From the NCBI RefSeq assembly GCF_964340395.1, contig NC_135550.1:3915101-3979100 (forward strand): a stretch of DNA of 64,000 bases, written 5' to 3'. The stretch's first letter is position 1. Each line of letters opens with the position of its first letter. The notes beneath the pieces were generated by a model. The model worked only from the letters and a program-made list of their open reading frames with translations. It was not told the origin of the DNA and made no database searches. Shown piece by piece: positions 1 to 12,646 of this stretch. The position numbers were made by a program, and so were the translations under genes. Origin of the DNA: Glandiceps talaboti (lineage: Eukaryota; Hemichordata; Enteropneusta; Spengelidae).

Positions 1-2551
1 ATGTATCCTGTGATTCATATACAGACTATATAGTTCCAGACTAATGATAAATGGCCACTGAAGTTGTGTGTATTTATACTACCATGCACTGAGTTGCAGC
101 TTTAATACTTTGCTGTATGGCAGACCACATCACTGCATGTACACTATGAAAGCCATTACCAAGCATACACCCTTGTGGACCTGGAGTGGGTGTGGCTGAC
201 ATACATCAATAAATTATACATATACCTTACATTCTATACTAGCAGTGTTGGAATTATTATGGAAAACTTGATGGAAAGGTTGAAATGTACCTTTCATCTC
301 TTTTCATAGATATAGCTGTAGAAATCAAGAAATGTTCAAATTGCCAGACCAGACCAAAGTACAATACTTGCATGACAAAACTCAACTACAGCTATGGATG
401 GGCAAGTGGATTAAATTGACTGTATAGATAGATTTCATTCATAAAACTTGACAGAATGTTTTCAAAACAACAGGACACCACTTCCTTTTAAAAGTAGTTT
501 CAAAGCCAAGGTGGTCCTCAGCCAGCTCTGTTACGGTGAATAATTAGTCTTATGTAATCATTGAAAGTACATCATAAAAGTGGGAAGGACATCTTCTGAA
601 ATCACATCTATACTACTTGGTCCAACTTTGTATAAAATATTGGCTATTTAACAAGGCAAGTGTACTAAAAATGAGTCTGGTGTTCATGGGATCAGGAATA
701 AAGTATTCAATCATGTATATATAATGTGAAAATCTTCAACTGTCAAATTTTGAAGGAAAAAAAACCTAGTTGACACAGATTTGATTACAGTGTAACCATT
801 GTGACCCAGTTAGATGCAGACTGAACAGCCTTAGTATGTTTATGATAAGAATACCACTTGTCATTTACTGACTGAAATCTACCTTATGCAATCAATTTAG
901 TCTGACTAGTTACACATGAGGAATTCATATACTTGGCTGTCCAAAGCTGTAACATTCTTCGGTAGGGCACCTCTGGTCTGGATACCAACGTGGTGTAAAT
1001 CATAACTATACCATGTAGGAACTGGACTGGGCACCTCTAGCTCAGATTCTGTACTTTGGCTATTACTAGAGTAGTTGTGGCTATTAAGCCCAAACAAACC
1101 ACTAGCATAGAATACACGCTAGGGCACCTCTGGCTCAGAAACTCTTGTCAACCAAAAATCCAGGATAGAATGACTGTCTGTAAGTAAGAATTCAGTCTAT
1201 CTACTGATTGAATCTGTATGCCTCTGCTTAGTCTAGAGGCTATCCGTGAATTTGAGTCTGTTCTCACGACTCAAAGTAATGGATATAGCTTCTAGGATAG
1301 CCTCTATTGAACAGTGAGCACGTGTTGTGCTAACAACTAAAGATATAGTGTTGCATAAAGTATCACCTGTAGAGGGAACGCTATGTAGTACATGTTATTC
1401 TCTGGGGAGGTACCTTGGCATCTGCTCAGATAAGAAATGATATCAATAGACTCTAAAATAGTATATCATATCACACATCAGTACTCATGACCTGAATATT
1501 GTACTTTCACCAGCAGATCTGTGACTACATGAATACTGTATTTTAATTTCACCAGCAGATCTGTGAATACATGGGTACTGTATTTTAATTTCACCAGTGC
1601 ATTTCAGTGATTACATCATCTTTTTCAACACTCCTTCATATTATGAACCTACACACATTTCTAGGCAACTAGGTAGTAGTTAAAAGTAAAAACTATACCT
1701 TACAACCTGTGGATTGGTTCATTTTCACAAGAATTTATTTTATCAGAATACAGGTGTGTGTTAGCTTTCATATAATTTTCACTAATTTTTAATAGCAATT
1801 GAGAAAAGTAATTTTTATCAAAATTATTTCTAATTTCTAAGATGCGAGTGATTGTTGATATTTGGCCGTAAATATAAAACATATGTTCAGTATATTCTCT
1901 TTAAAATTGAGGTTTTCTTTTTGAAAAGAAATTTTTGTGAAGCAGTTTTCTTGACATATTTTCACAGATTTTTGATGAAGATACAAAAAATAGCGCAAAT
2001 ATTGTATTGTTGCTCGACTTCATGTTCAGGGCAATGATAGATATATAATTTTTTGAAGATTTAAAGTTGTAACCAAAACAAAGTATTCACTTATTTTCCA
2101 TGATAATAATCCAGCCATCCTATGTTGGAAGTGTACTTAATCAAGACAAGTATAGCAACATCCTAATCAAACTTTAAAGTCATGTGTCTACAAGGTTTTG
2201 TACTTCTTTATTTTTTAAAATCAATTTGGAACCAGATCATACCAATGTAACAGGTTTAACTTTCTTGGTTGTCTTATTTTAATATTTTACAGGCCAGCTA
2301 CATTCAGTTTATATGGGTAGGTGATGAAACAGCTGTCTTACAACATATTACATAATCAAGTCATAAACCAAACTGGCCATGCTACACACTTTACCACCAG
2401 AGGAAATGGTAAAGTAAACATTATAGCTAATTAACAATGTACTGTTCTCACTGTCTCAGCTAATGAGGACAAATCTACACATTCTCAACAAAGTTAAGCT
2501 CAATCTACTGGGAAATGTCAAAGTTGAAGATTTTTGAGGAAAAGCAATCAT
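1..2551. other. Intergenic, nothing coding recognised
   Basis: AT-rich sequence without a credible exon. It contains a 42 bp direct repeat (1505-1597, 2.2 copies, core TTTCACCAGCAGATCTGTGA) and three loose copies of GGGCACCTCT near 960-1130. Confidence 0.6.
1505..1597. repeat. 42 bp tandem repeat, 2.2 copies
   Basis: TTTCACCAGCAGATCTGTGA begins at 1505 and 1547; a partial third copy begins at 1589. Confidence 0.85.
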
Positions 2552-3017
2552 AAAAAATAACACTTCTAGAAACATCTCAAGTTTCAGACTCTTTCACTTA
2601 GTACTTTTTGAGATATAAGTTTTTGACTAAAATTCACACGTTTACACCTAAATTCCATATCACTGATGAGATCATTATATGCTTAATATTTTTTCATCCC
2701 TACATCCCTAGATGCATCCTCATAACATTTCAGTCCAATCTGCTGAGTAGTTTTGGAATTATTGCTGATGGGATCATCATGTTGTGAACAATTATTAATC
2801 TAAACACCCTGAAGAATATTTCACCCAAAATTCAGTCCAATCTGCCCAGTAGTTTTTTTTCCCAACTAGACACCCAAGGTATGCACCCACAAAATATCAT
2901 GGCAATCGGTCCAGCAGTTTTTGACTTTAAGTTGTTTACACACACACACACACACAGACAGACACTGGGGGATCCCTACAGCACTACTGAACCTCTCAGT
3001 TCAGTTGTGCTAATAAG
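2552..3017 (+). mobile_element. Family A pearl/Helentron-like element, copy 1
   Basis: Diverged tandem sub-units each end in a version of CAGTCCAATCTGCCCAGTAG. They are followed by (CA)n(CAGA)n (about 2938-2964) and a 3' hairpin: GCACTACTGAA (2981-2991) pairs with TTCAGTTGTGC (3000-3010). The sub-unit, microsatellite and terminal hairpin order matches non-autonomous Helentron-type elements. The 5' end is not certain. Confidence 0.6.
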
Positions 3018-6000
3018 AGTCCTCTGAATCAAGAATAATTATTTCCACAAGGCTCTGATTCCAGCAAGAGATGTACAACAACTGACTACTGATAATACAA
3101 CACATTACAGTATTAACCAGTATTTGTAGCTGGGCTACATTGGACTTGGAACACAAGATAGCAGAACTGGTGATACCATGGCATCATACTGTCAGATCTT
3201 ATCACCAATAGTTGTACCCTATGTGATGCTGTATAAGTGTTCATACCATGGTAGCCTGGATAAATACACTCAATGGCAATTCATGCCTTTCCATGACATG
3301 TTACATATGTTGAATACAGCCCTTCCATGGTGAGACATGACACAGTATGAATTCACATCACAGCATCTATCTTTGAATTATTTCTCAAAATGATTTCTTG
3401 TACTTAATATTTATATCTGCCATTGAATGTTGTAGCAAGAGTCAACATATAATTGTTCCCAGGGAATTGTGGGAGGGCAGGTTTAAAATGACCACATCAA
3501 TAGCCAATCAGAATGGTGAAGTTTCACAGATAACAGGACTATGGGAAGGTAAGCTCAGGGTAAGCTAACATGCAGGGATGTTCTATATCCAATCAGAACG
3601 AAGCATTTGTGCTTACACTACAGGGGATTGTGGGTATATGGCCCCTGTACAAGCTAACCTATACAAATTTGATAACTTATTAACAGATTGTTGACTTAGG
3701 AATCTATTAATATTCCAACACCTTATAAAATGAGCTAGAGCTGTTCTAAGAAGACATTTTTCTCCCCAAATTTGACAAGAAAATGGAAGAAGCCCATCTC
3801 CATACATCTGAGGCTTTGTAAGCTTGCATGAATCATATCATGTAGTTAATAATCTGTCATATCTCTGATACCATACTTAAACTAGAAAGATGCATGATGG
3901 GAGACATACTGTAATAACTATACGTTTAGCAGACAAGTGGATGACATGATAACCACCCATCACACATTTATGGTTGAACCAAAATACAGGATTTTTAATG
4001 ACCAACACATTTACCATTTGGGTAATTAAAAGACAATCAATAGTACACCATGGCCTGATGTAAGCTGATCATCACTGTTAGTTTTGTTAGCTTGAAGATT
4101 GAAAACCTGCATTGCATTGTTCATGATGATATCACATTTCATAACATGCACAGGAATAACATCAGACCAGCTTTGAGTGTAAGCAATCCCTCACTGACTT
4201 CATTGGCTAGGCTAGCATAGGAATCATCACACTGCATGGTATTACACTGTTATCATGGGTTGGTGTCACCATTCCTCAAATTTACTTACTGATTTGAGAT
4301 ACTCATGTTATCAGTCATTTTTGTGGTAAATTATTAACTTTCATATATCTGTGTCTTCTCTCCCATTGACAGGACCCACACCCAAATGATAAATAAACCA
4401 TACTGGTTGAAACACGACCTTGTTACATCAATCATGATATTTATGGGTTCTGTTACTGTCAAAGACATCCAGGACTACCACAGCTTGGTTACAAGTCTTT
4501 ATTCATATAGCCAAGTTTAGAAGAGGGTGGGAATTGGAATATTAGGGTGGGGGTATTAAATATCAGGATACCAGGGGAAGAGGAAACCTAGATATGCTGT
4601 CAAGTAGTTGCACCAGAGTAGATACAGCTGGATAAAGATCACATTGAGACATAGACAGTGCAATCCAGGGAAACCAACATGGCTTGTTTAAAAGTTATAT
4701 TTAGGGCAATAAAACCAACCACTGTATTTCATATTTCAAAGTAGGGGATATTAATTTTTCAACATGTTTACCTCTTACACAGTCCCTTGGTAGTTAATGA
4801 GTGACCACATTGTATTGCCGCCGTGGCAACAATGATGTCTATTTCCAGACCCATGCCAGTATTTTTTATCAGTGTTTTTGAAAATAGTTCCGGGCATGAC
4901 CAGAGAGATTTTGTTACCATGGGTTCCCAGTCAGGGAGTTAATAAGAAACTAGGTACAGTATTGTTTGATAAGATATCGTTAATCATGTATAACTTTGTC
5001 TTGTTTCCAGGCATGTTATCAAGGGCTAATCTGTTTAAAGTCTGACTCTCAGCAAATTTAATGAAACATGCCCGAGTTGTCAATAGTTTTTGTCTATTTT
5101 GGCACAACACTGTGTTCCCAGTTATTATTGGGTGCAAATATTATTGACACTATCAACATTGCTTAGGCTAAAATCCCTACAAGTAAATACGCCCTGTAGC
5201 ATTGTACACTATATCAGGAGACTTCTCCTTTCACCAAGATTTCACCTTTAAAACTGTTCCAATCTGATGGACATTTTTCATCATTCGAGTTCCAATCAAT
5301 CTTCATGTTGTGAATTAGGTGTCATTTTTTCACCAACATCTGAGGACAGTTGCTAAAGGCTAATTCCCCTGTTTGATTCAGTGTGTGTAAAAAGCTCTGC
5401 TTGTTTGGTTTGTTGACTTATTCATGTATTTGTGTAAATGTAACAGGTACTTGGTAAACACAGAGGGACAGGCAATACCAGGACAATCTAAATATTTATG
5501 GGTAGTTCTCTCCAGAAATGCCAACTGTACCACCTGGTTGTTAACGGATTAGGAAAGGGGGCCAATAAAAGATCATGCCATGCAAAGCTTTTTTTTTTGC
5601 ACTGTCAGTTCTCTGTACAATTTTAAAAGAGTGGGGAAAGTTTGTAAGAATCAGCACATAGCACGTACGTATACACAACCACCCAGTCTTTCACTTGACA
5701 AAAAAAATGCCCCATCAACCCCCATTGCATGTTGAACCAGTTCAATACTACATGGTTTGAGAGTTTGCATCACTTTTTTTTATTGAAACAATATCATGAA
5801 AAATTGAAATGAAAACCTGATGGGTATTATTAGTCAACCATTACAACAGGGTTGTCAACAATTGCCATTAGACTATTATGCAAGAATGTGCTAGTGTACT
5901 ACTTGGTCAAAGGTCACGGCATGTTTGGTTGGCACAGCCATGTCAGATCAACAGTGAAATTTAGTGGAAATGAAGTTATTTGGAGTTTCAAGGTCTAGAT

Positions 6001-9000
6001 GCCAGGCAATTGTATCCAGTGTTGACATGGTTGCTAGCATTCCTTTTTACTTACCTGTGACCAGTCATTTGTATTTGTATTTTTTTTCCTCCCTAACAGT
6101 GATCTGCGCCTTTCAAAATATATAAACTCTACTTTAGTTTCAAAAACTAATTTATGGTCAACATTGCTCCCTACTCTACATATTTACAATTACAATTAAT
6201 TTTGGTTTCAAATTTTCAACTGCTACAAAATTTGCTTCAATTGTTGAATAAATTACTGCAGTCTAGTAAGCATATTCAAGGACATTTCATCTTCTTTTTT
6301 TTTTTTTAGTAGGAAACAAAAAAAAATTGAGTTTGCAGAAACAAGAACCAATGAAAGTGCATATAAATGAAGCATGTTATTTTAGCCAGGCACACCCAAA
6401 GTTACATTAATAGACTTGTATGATTAGTTTTCCTTAAAAAAAAAAAGATTACTTAACTTTAGTTACAATTTGCAGACACTGTAAGGAGAGAAGAGAAGAT
6501 GTGCACTTTTGAAATAATTTAATACTTTTTTTGTGTACTGAAAAGTTAGAAAATGTAATACAAATAATGCTCTATTTCAAATAGATGGCATTGATTCTAT
6601 GAGATAGCGGCATCCATGCTTGGGTAGCAACATGCAATGGTTGAGGTTAGGTTAGTATATGGGTTGTTGTCCTGGCCGTTTTGAGATGTTATGACTAATC
6701 ACATGGAATGGTGTTCTACCGTGGCAGTGTCACCAAAAAAAAAATCATTATGAGTGACTTAAGTCCTATTCATGTCATAACAAAGAGGAGAACAATAAAA
6801 ACATAAAGACAAGAAAAAAATGTTGCACTGAGGTACTGACTAGTGTGCGAGTTTCTCTTGGGATGTAGATGTGAATGTTTTTGTTTTTTTCTTTTGTATT
6901 TTTTTTTGAGATTCCAACATGCGTATGAGACCCAGGAGAGCAGAGATATTGGTAGACATCCATCAAGTGCTATGTGCTAGGGTGGTACTATGTATCAAAG
7001 TGAATGGCAACTTTGGACAGTGGTGGACTGAATCTGGCTGAAATGGTGTGCACTAGAATTAACATAAAATGTAACCATTAGAGAGAGGAAGCAGGATTTG
7101 TTTTATGGATAGTTTGTAGTCCCATCCAGTTTGTTTACACGATAAAAGAATTAGCAGGCCATGCAGTGTATTATGTTGTGTTATATAAACATATGTCAGA
7201 GAGACTACACAACCAGGAGAATGGCTATTCGGATTCACACTCAAAAATTAAATATAGACAATGGGGGAAAGTAGATGAGAAAGGAAACTGCAGCAGCAGC
7301 AACACACACAAACACACACACCCACACACACACACACCCCCACACAACCCAAACCATACACTATCACACTCACTAATGAAATACACTCATTCAAAATGAA
7401 TGGCACTCGTTTTCACAGAATGGCATATAGGTGGTGGCTGGTGGGTTGAAGGCTGGCTTTGCTGGTTTTGGTTGGTTGGCAGAATGGTATGATTTGGTAG
7501 ATGAAATTGGGATATGAAATATTACGTGGTATGTATATATGAAATCTATGGCGAATGTTGGGTGGTTGTGGTGGTACAGTTGTTTTTTTGTAGCACAGGT
7601 GGAATGGAGAAAAACTATAAACATCATGAAACTGATTAAAGAGAACACTCAAAGCAACTTTAAAAGCATGACTATTATGTTATGTGTAAGCGGCTGATAT
7701 CTTTTATGTAGGGAGGGTAAGCAGAGATGAGAAGTCTGTGAATGTGAAAGAACAATAGTGAAGAGACAGCTGCCCCTCAACATATATCCAGCATACCCTC
7801 CGAGTTATAAACTCTATACTTTGTTGTCAGTTCTGAAGTCAGCATCAGAGGGTCTACTGCATACTTCCCGAGTGACCAAGGTCTATGCAAATTCTAACCC
7901 CGTAAGATATAGGAAAGGAAATCCGATGAGAGCACACCACTAGGACCAAGCAGCATTAGGATGCAAACAAGTGTATTAAAACAGTGCGCAGATTAGATAT
8001 ACCGCTGATGATAGCAATGATATATATATATATATATATATATAAACTGCTTGGCTTGCGCTATGACTTCACTGTTGCAGCTGGCTGTGGTTGATGACGT
8101 ATTGACTGAGTTGGTTGATTTGTAAGCTTTGATTGATTATTATTAACATGTCTGGTGATGGTTTTGTGTGAGACTAGAGTCCAGTATCACCCAGTCTTAT
8201 TACATGCATGCTGATTTGATTGATTGATAGAAGGAATGAAGACACACTCACACAATGATATGGCTTGAGGAAAGGACAGCAACACGTTTTATGCATATGA
8301 TATAAGAACACAATGGGATGGAAATATACAGACTGAAATCTCAACAATCACAAATGATTTAACTCCTGTAAGACTAAGACTTTGACATGAAAAACACTGA
8401 CTTCCCCTCGCACTGCAACGTACCTATCTACCACAGCAACTAGTAACAACATACAATAATTCATCTGATAATATATCTATAGCGACACAGATGTGGGGAG
8501 TAAAAAACAAAAAAAAACAAAAACAAAAGAGAAAAACAAATAGAAATAGGAAAGTAGAGAAAACAACAAAATAAGGTGCATTACTTTGAAAGCCTTCTCC
8601 TGATTCTGGCTGTTAGAATGGTCAAAAAGGTGATGATAACATTATAACCCTCTATATGAATACGATACACAGTAATGTACATCAACATAAATGCAATATG
8701 GAAGCACGACCCAGTCATTAGAAAATTATCCAACACAATCATTGGAAATTTTATCATAAATAAACTGCACTGGTTCACAGTGACTCCGTTTTCAAATCAT
8801 TAGAAAATTTCTTCTGATTACAAGTTCTTGACTGCATCACTTCTTCCCCCCCTCGTCATGAACTTAGCACCCTTATAACTTCATTCGAGTTAAATCATGT
8901 CATTTTTTTTTTTTTTTTTTTTTTTTACAATTTTCTTTGTATGAAAATCAAGGTACGTTAATATATAGAAATGATTTTGTATGCATAATACATGAATTAC

Positions 9001-10954
9001 AGCAACAACAACATTACAGGTTTTTTTTGACAGTGACGAAAAAATGACTTGTTAAAAAAATGTCTATGATTTCAAAATGTCTGCTCTCTGATGTACATAA
9101 AAGCAGTCGTTGTCGGACTACATCGACAAACGAACTGGAGTCACCTAATATGGGTTAATAATGATTCTACAGGAAGATGTATATATGCAACTCAAACAAA
9201 CAAAACGAAAAACTCTAGCACACACAAAGAAATGTGACTTCAACTAATAAGCATGTCAGTACTTGGTAAAAACAAAAGAAAAGAAGATATCCCACAGTAT
9301 TAGCTTTAAGACGTGGTGGATGATTTGTCTGAAGTCAATGTTACAGAGAGATGTGATTTGTAAAAGTGAACAGTACTTTGTATATATTGAATGAAAAAAA
9401 CAGCCATTCTTTGCTGCAGATTAGTGATTCAAACACAACTCATGTTACAATGTTCACCAGTCCTGACTGAGCTCTCTTGCTGTTCGTTCATCTCAGTGTC
9501 TCTAACTCTTGCAGCATACTACTACATTTTAACCTTGTAGTCAACAGCTGATGTACGTCTAATACAGCTGCAGCTGGGAGCCCTTTCTAAAAATATCTAC
9601 AGGCAACACAACAGACCAGCACCTCTCCACTTGCCCACTGGTTGGCGGCTATATTAATCAGCATGACTTGTGAGTGATACATGGGGGATTGGCATCATAA
9701 GAATGAAATGAAAACATTAGATGTACACACAGTAACATACATCGAGTAGTCATTTTTTTGTTTGCATTGGAAGACATACTGGACATGTTGTGTTGCACAG
9801 TTTTGTCAAGTGTCAAATAAAGTTCATATTACATAGGGTTGAGTTGTATATTTTTGATTCCAAATTTGTTTGCACCTTGCTACAGGAAAAGTATACGTAA
9901 ATGGTTTGCAAAGCCGAAAAGCCTGCGTTCAGAGTTTTTTTACACATGCCAGTATTCACAATTAAAGATGCGTCTCCCTCCCCTTCTTTGAAACGAAAAT
10001 TCTAATTTGAAGCTATGTGATGCATATTTACACTCAGAGTAACATGGTCTACTGACCTGAACATGGCATCATGGGAGTGGAATGGGGATTAAAATGAAAC
10101 CCAATTAAGTTGGAATACCAGCATGTGTGCCAACACTGAATCTCAATAATAGCACTGAATAATAATAGTAAATAAAACACAATATCTAATGTATACACAT
10201 CAAGGAACTGTGACTGATACAAGGCTTGTTAGGATCTCAACTTAAACTTCACACCATCTCTCTCACATTCTCAGAGACATGATAATAGTCCAAATATAAT
10301 ACTGAGTGGGGAGGAGGTTAGTTGATAGCTTGGGATCTCAACTATTATGCTATTGAGGTTACACTTTTTTTTCATTTTATGGAACCTGAACCATGTTTTT
10401 TGTTACATGATCTGGAAAAATGATCTGTTAATATTTCTGAATGATTAGCAAAGTTGACAAAAAAACTTGAACTAGTGCTTTACAATGAATTTTATGATAT
10501 TAATCAAACGAAAAAAGAAAAAAAAATCGGCATGAATATTGTAATGAACGATGTGAAATGGAAGGAGTAGTTATAATTATTATCAAATTAAATCTCTCCA
10601 ACACAAAATTAAATTGTTTTTTTCTGATAATATAAATAATATTCATATCTCAAATCTTTGGTTCTGATAAAATAGTATTTCTTTTCATCTCCTATTTTTC
10701 TATTTAATCTTTCCTTTTTTGATTTTTTTTTGATTTTTTTTAATCTTCTGGTAGAGAAATTCTGTTTGGCTAGTTTTTTGTAACACACTGACTGTTTTGG
10801 TTGCGAGAATATGAAGATCTCTTTTAGCAGTAACAGTAAATGCTTAAGGTGGGAGAAATCATACATCAATTCGAGAAGGAATTGTTTTTGAAGAATTTCA
10901 ACGTGTCACTTACAAAGTGTCTTCTATCTAACTCTACGATTTTGTTGTCATTCT
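3018..10954. other. Intergenic and Nova 3' flank
   Basis: No credible exon. It holds a CA-rich tract (about 7301-7346), (TA)n (8020-8044), a 24-base T-run (8903-8926) and several A- and T-rich stretches. The right end may be long Nova 3' UTR. Confidence 0.5.
8020..8044. repeat. (TA)n microsatellite
   Basis: About 12 TA units. Confidence 0.95.
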
Positions 10955-11563
10955 TCTGTCACAGCTATTTATTAAACTAGAACTGGTGATCTACTAAACT
11001 GATTACTCATACTGTCATATATGTATATAAACAAGAGCTCTATTTACAAGCTCTCGGTACCAGTCATGGAAAACTACGTTTACAGTTTAATACATTCAAT
11101 ATAAACAATTTTGTCTAGAAATCGTCCATAATGCTGAGCCAATTGTAAACAGATATATTTCATAATGTCAAACACAGACAAAGTGTCTGTCAGTCTTTAG
11201 ACATGTTTTGCCCCTCAGTACTTTAAAAAACAAACAAAATTAATCATTTTAGAGTACAATATTGCAGCCCAACCCTTAGGGTTACATTCTCGTTTTGTTT
11301 TCACCCCAACATACTTACTTACTTACCTATATATCATCTGCTGCTTCTCATTTGTAGGAATATTTTTTTACAAAAAAGACAACAGGTTGGTGCACAAATT
11401 CAACATGGAAGATCATTGGAATACTTTTTTTTTACACCACTGAGACAATAACACGGTTCAAAGGTCATGATTTGGTGAACAGGTTCGTTGGTTGGTTGAT
11501 TGATTGATTGCTCCCTCCCCTATACTTTGACCCATGTTTTGGCTCTTTGGTCTCTCTACTTGG
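10955..11563 (-). other. Nova: Nova 3' UTR, candidate minimal extent
   Basis: This is non-coding sequence after the Nova stop. The first canonical AATAAA on the minus strand that I see lies at 10973-10968, about 590 nt past the stop, with an ATTAAA further on near 10,694. Family 3' UTRs are often several kb, so the real end may lie much further left. No transcript evidence is available. Confidence 0.3.
10968..10973 (-). other. Candidate Nova poly(A) signal AATAAA
   Basis: It reads TTTATT on the plus strand. It is the nearest canonical hexamer downstream of the Nova stop, but the surrounding AT-rich sequence makes chance hexamers likely. Confidence 0.25.
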
Positions 11564-12646
11564 CTAATTTGTTCCTTTGAGAGCTCTATTTTGTTCTTCT
11601 TGTGTCACTCTCTGAGTTATGAGATAGTGAGCTGTTTGAGTTGCTAGAGGATTACCTGTTATAGTAACTCTTCTATTGCGTGTTCCCGGCACATATTCTC
11701 CTTTCTTGGAGATCTGTATCCTAGCTCCACTGCACTGCTGGAACTCTACAAGGGTCTTACCACCCTTGCCTAGAATGGCACCCACTAATGTCTCTGGCAC
11801 CTCTATTTCTAGAGTGGAATCTTTGCTATCTTTCGCTGATTCAGTCCCTGAGCCAAAAGAGGCAAGACTGCCTAGACTGCTGAATGAGCCTAGAGGTCCC
11901 ATTGGAATGGCTCCTTCTGTGCTGGCAAGACCAAATCCTGCTGCCCCATTGACTGCTTGTGCTGTAGGTGTTGCTTCGTATGCCGAACCATTGCGCATTG
12001 TGGGTGAGGCTCCGTTTGCTGCAGCTGCCGCAGCAGCCACTGCTTGATAAGAACCTAATATACTGGATGGAAGTGCAGCAGTGCTCCCTGCTGCAGATCC
12101 TAGACTAAGTATCGGGCTTGTGCTACCTGTTCCAGAATACCCTCCCACACTATAACCATAACTAGCTAAAGTATTCATGGCAGCACTGATGGCAGCAACA
12201 TCATTGCCTGAATAAGATGTAGTAGCTACTCTAGGTGATCCTGACATCCCCATTCCCAAACTTAACCCCAAAGCAGGTACTGGACTAGCACCTCCCGTTG
12301 CTAATGCTAACTGAGGCTTGGCAGCTGCAAGAGCTGCTGCAGCGTCAGCAAACGGTGAACCTGTGGGACTTGCATTGGCCACTGGCCCTGCAATAGTAGC
12401 ATAGCTAATATTGTTGCAGCTCCCACTTTGCGGGTCTTCCTGCACTTTGGAAATGACAGCAGCTAAGGCCTTCTTGGTATGTTCGTTGTCGCCGCTAATT
12501 GTGATGACGCGTTCCGACAAATTGACACCTTCCGATTTCTGTGATATTTGCATTTTGGCTCCTGTCTGTTCCATGAAGGTTTTAATCGTTGCACCCCCTT
12601 TACCAATGATTAGACCGGCTGTGCTGTTTGGTACGATAATCTTCAC
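11564..12646 (-). CDS. Nova: Nova coding exon 4 (KH2, Ala-rich spacer, KH3, stop)
   Basis: 1,083 nt. It follows a GTCTGGTAG acceptor, opens at GTG AAG ATT ([20 protein letters not shown]) and ends at a TAG stop at 11566-11564. The first codon is an internal valine, not a start. KH2 is followed by [15 protein letters not shown], a Nova signature. About 200 residues of Ala/Ser/Gly-rich sequence follow, with LNTLASYGY-like [12 protein letters not shown], another Nova signature. KH3 then has [14 protein letters not shown] and [12 protein letters not shown]. The C-terminus is RALKGTN. Confidence 0.96.
   Translation of the reverse strand: MKIIVPNSTAGLIIGKGGATIKTFMEQTGAKMQISQKSEGVNLSERVITISGDNEHTKKALAAVISKVQEDPQSGSCNNISYATIAGPVANASPTGSPFADAAAALAAAKPQLALATGGASPVPALGLSLGMGMSGSPRVATTSYSGNDVAAISAAMNTLASYGYSVGGYSGTGSTSPILSLGSAAGSTAALPSSILGSYQAVAAAAAAANGASPTMRNGSAYEATPTAQAVNGAAGFGLASTEGAIPMGPLGSFSSLGSLASFGSGTESAKDSKDSTLEIEVPETLVGAILGKGGKTLVEFQQCSGARIQISKKGEYVPGTRNRRVTITGNPLATQTAHYLITQRVTQEEQNRALKGTN

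Noticed and set aside
3460-3640. ZNF143/SBS-like promoter motifs (GGGAATTGTGGGAGG, ACTACAGGGGATTGTGGG)
   Set aside because: Only a loose match to the consensus and no gene start nearby.
11676-12047. 123-codon open frame opposite Nova exon 4
   Set aside because: It is a shadow of the Ala-rich Nova coding sequence on the other strand.
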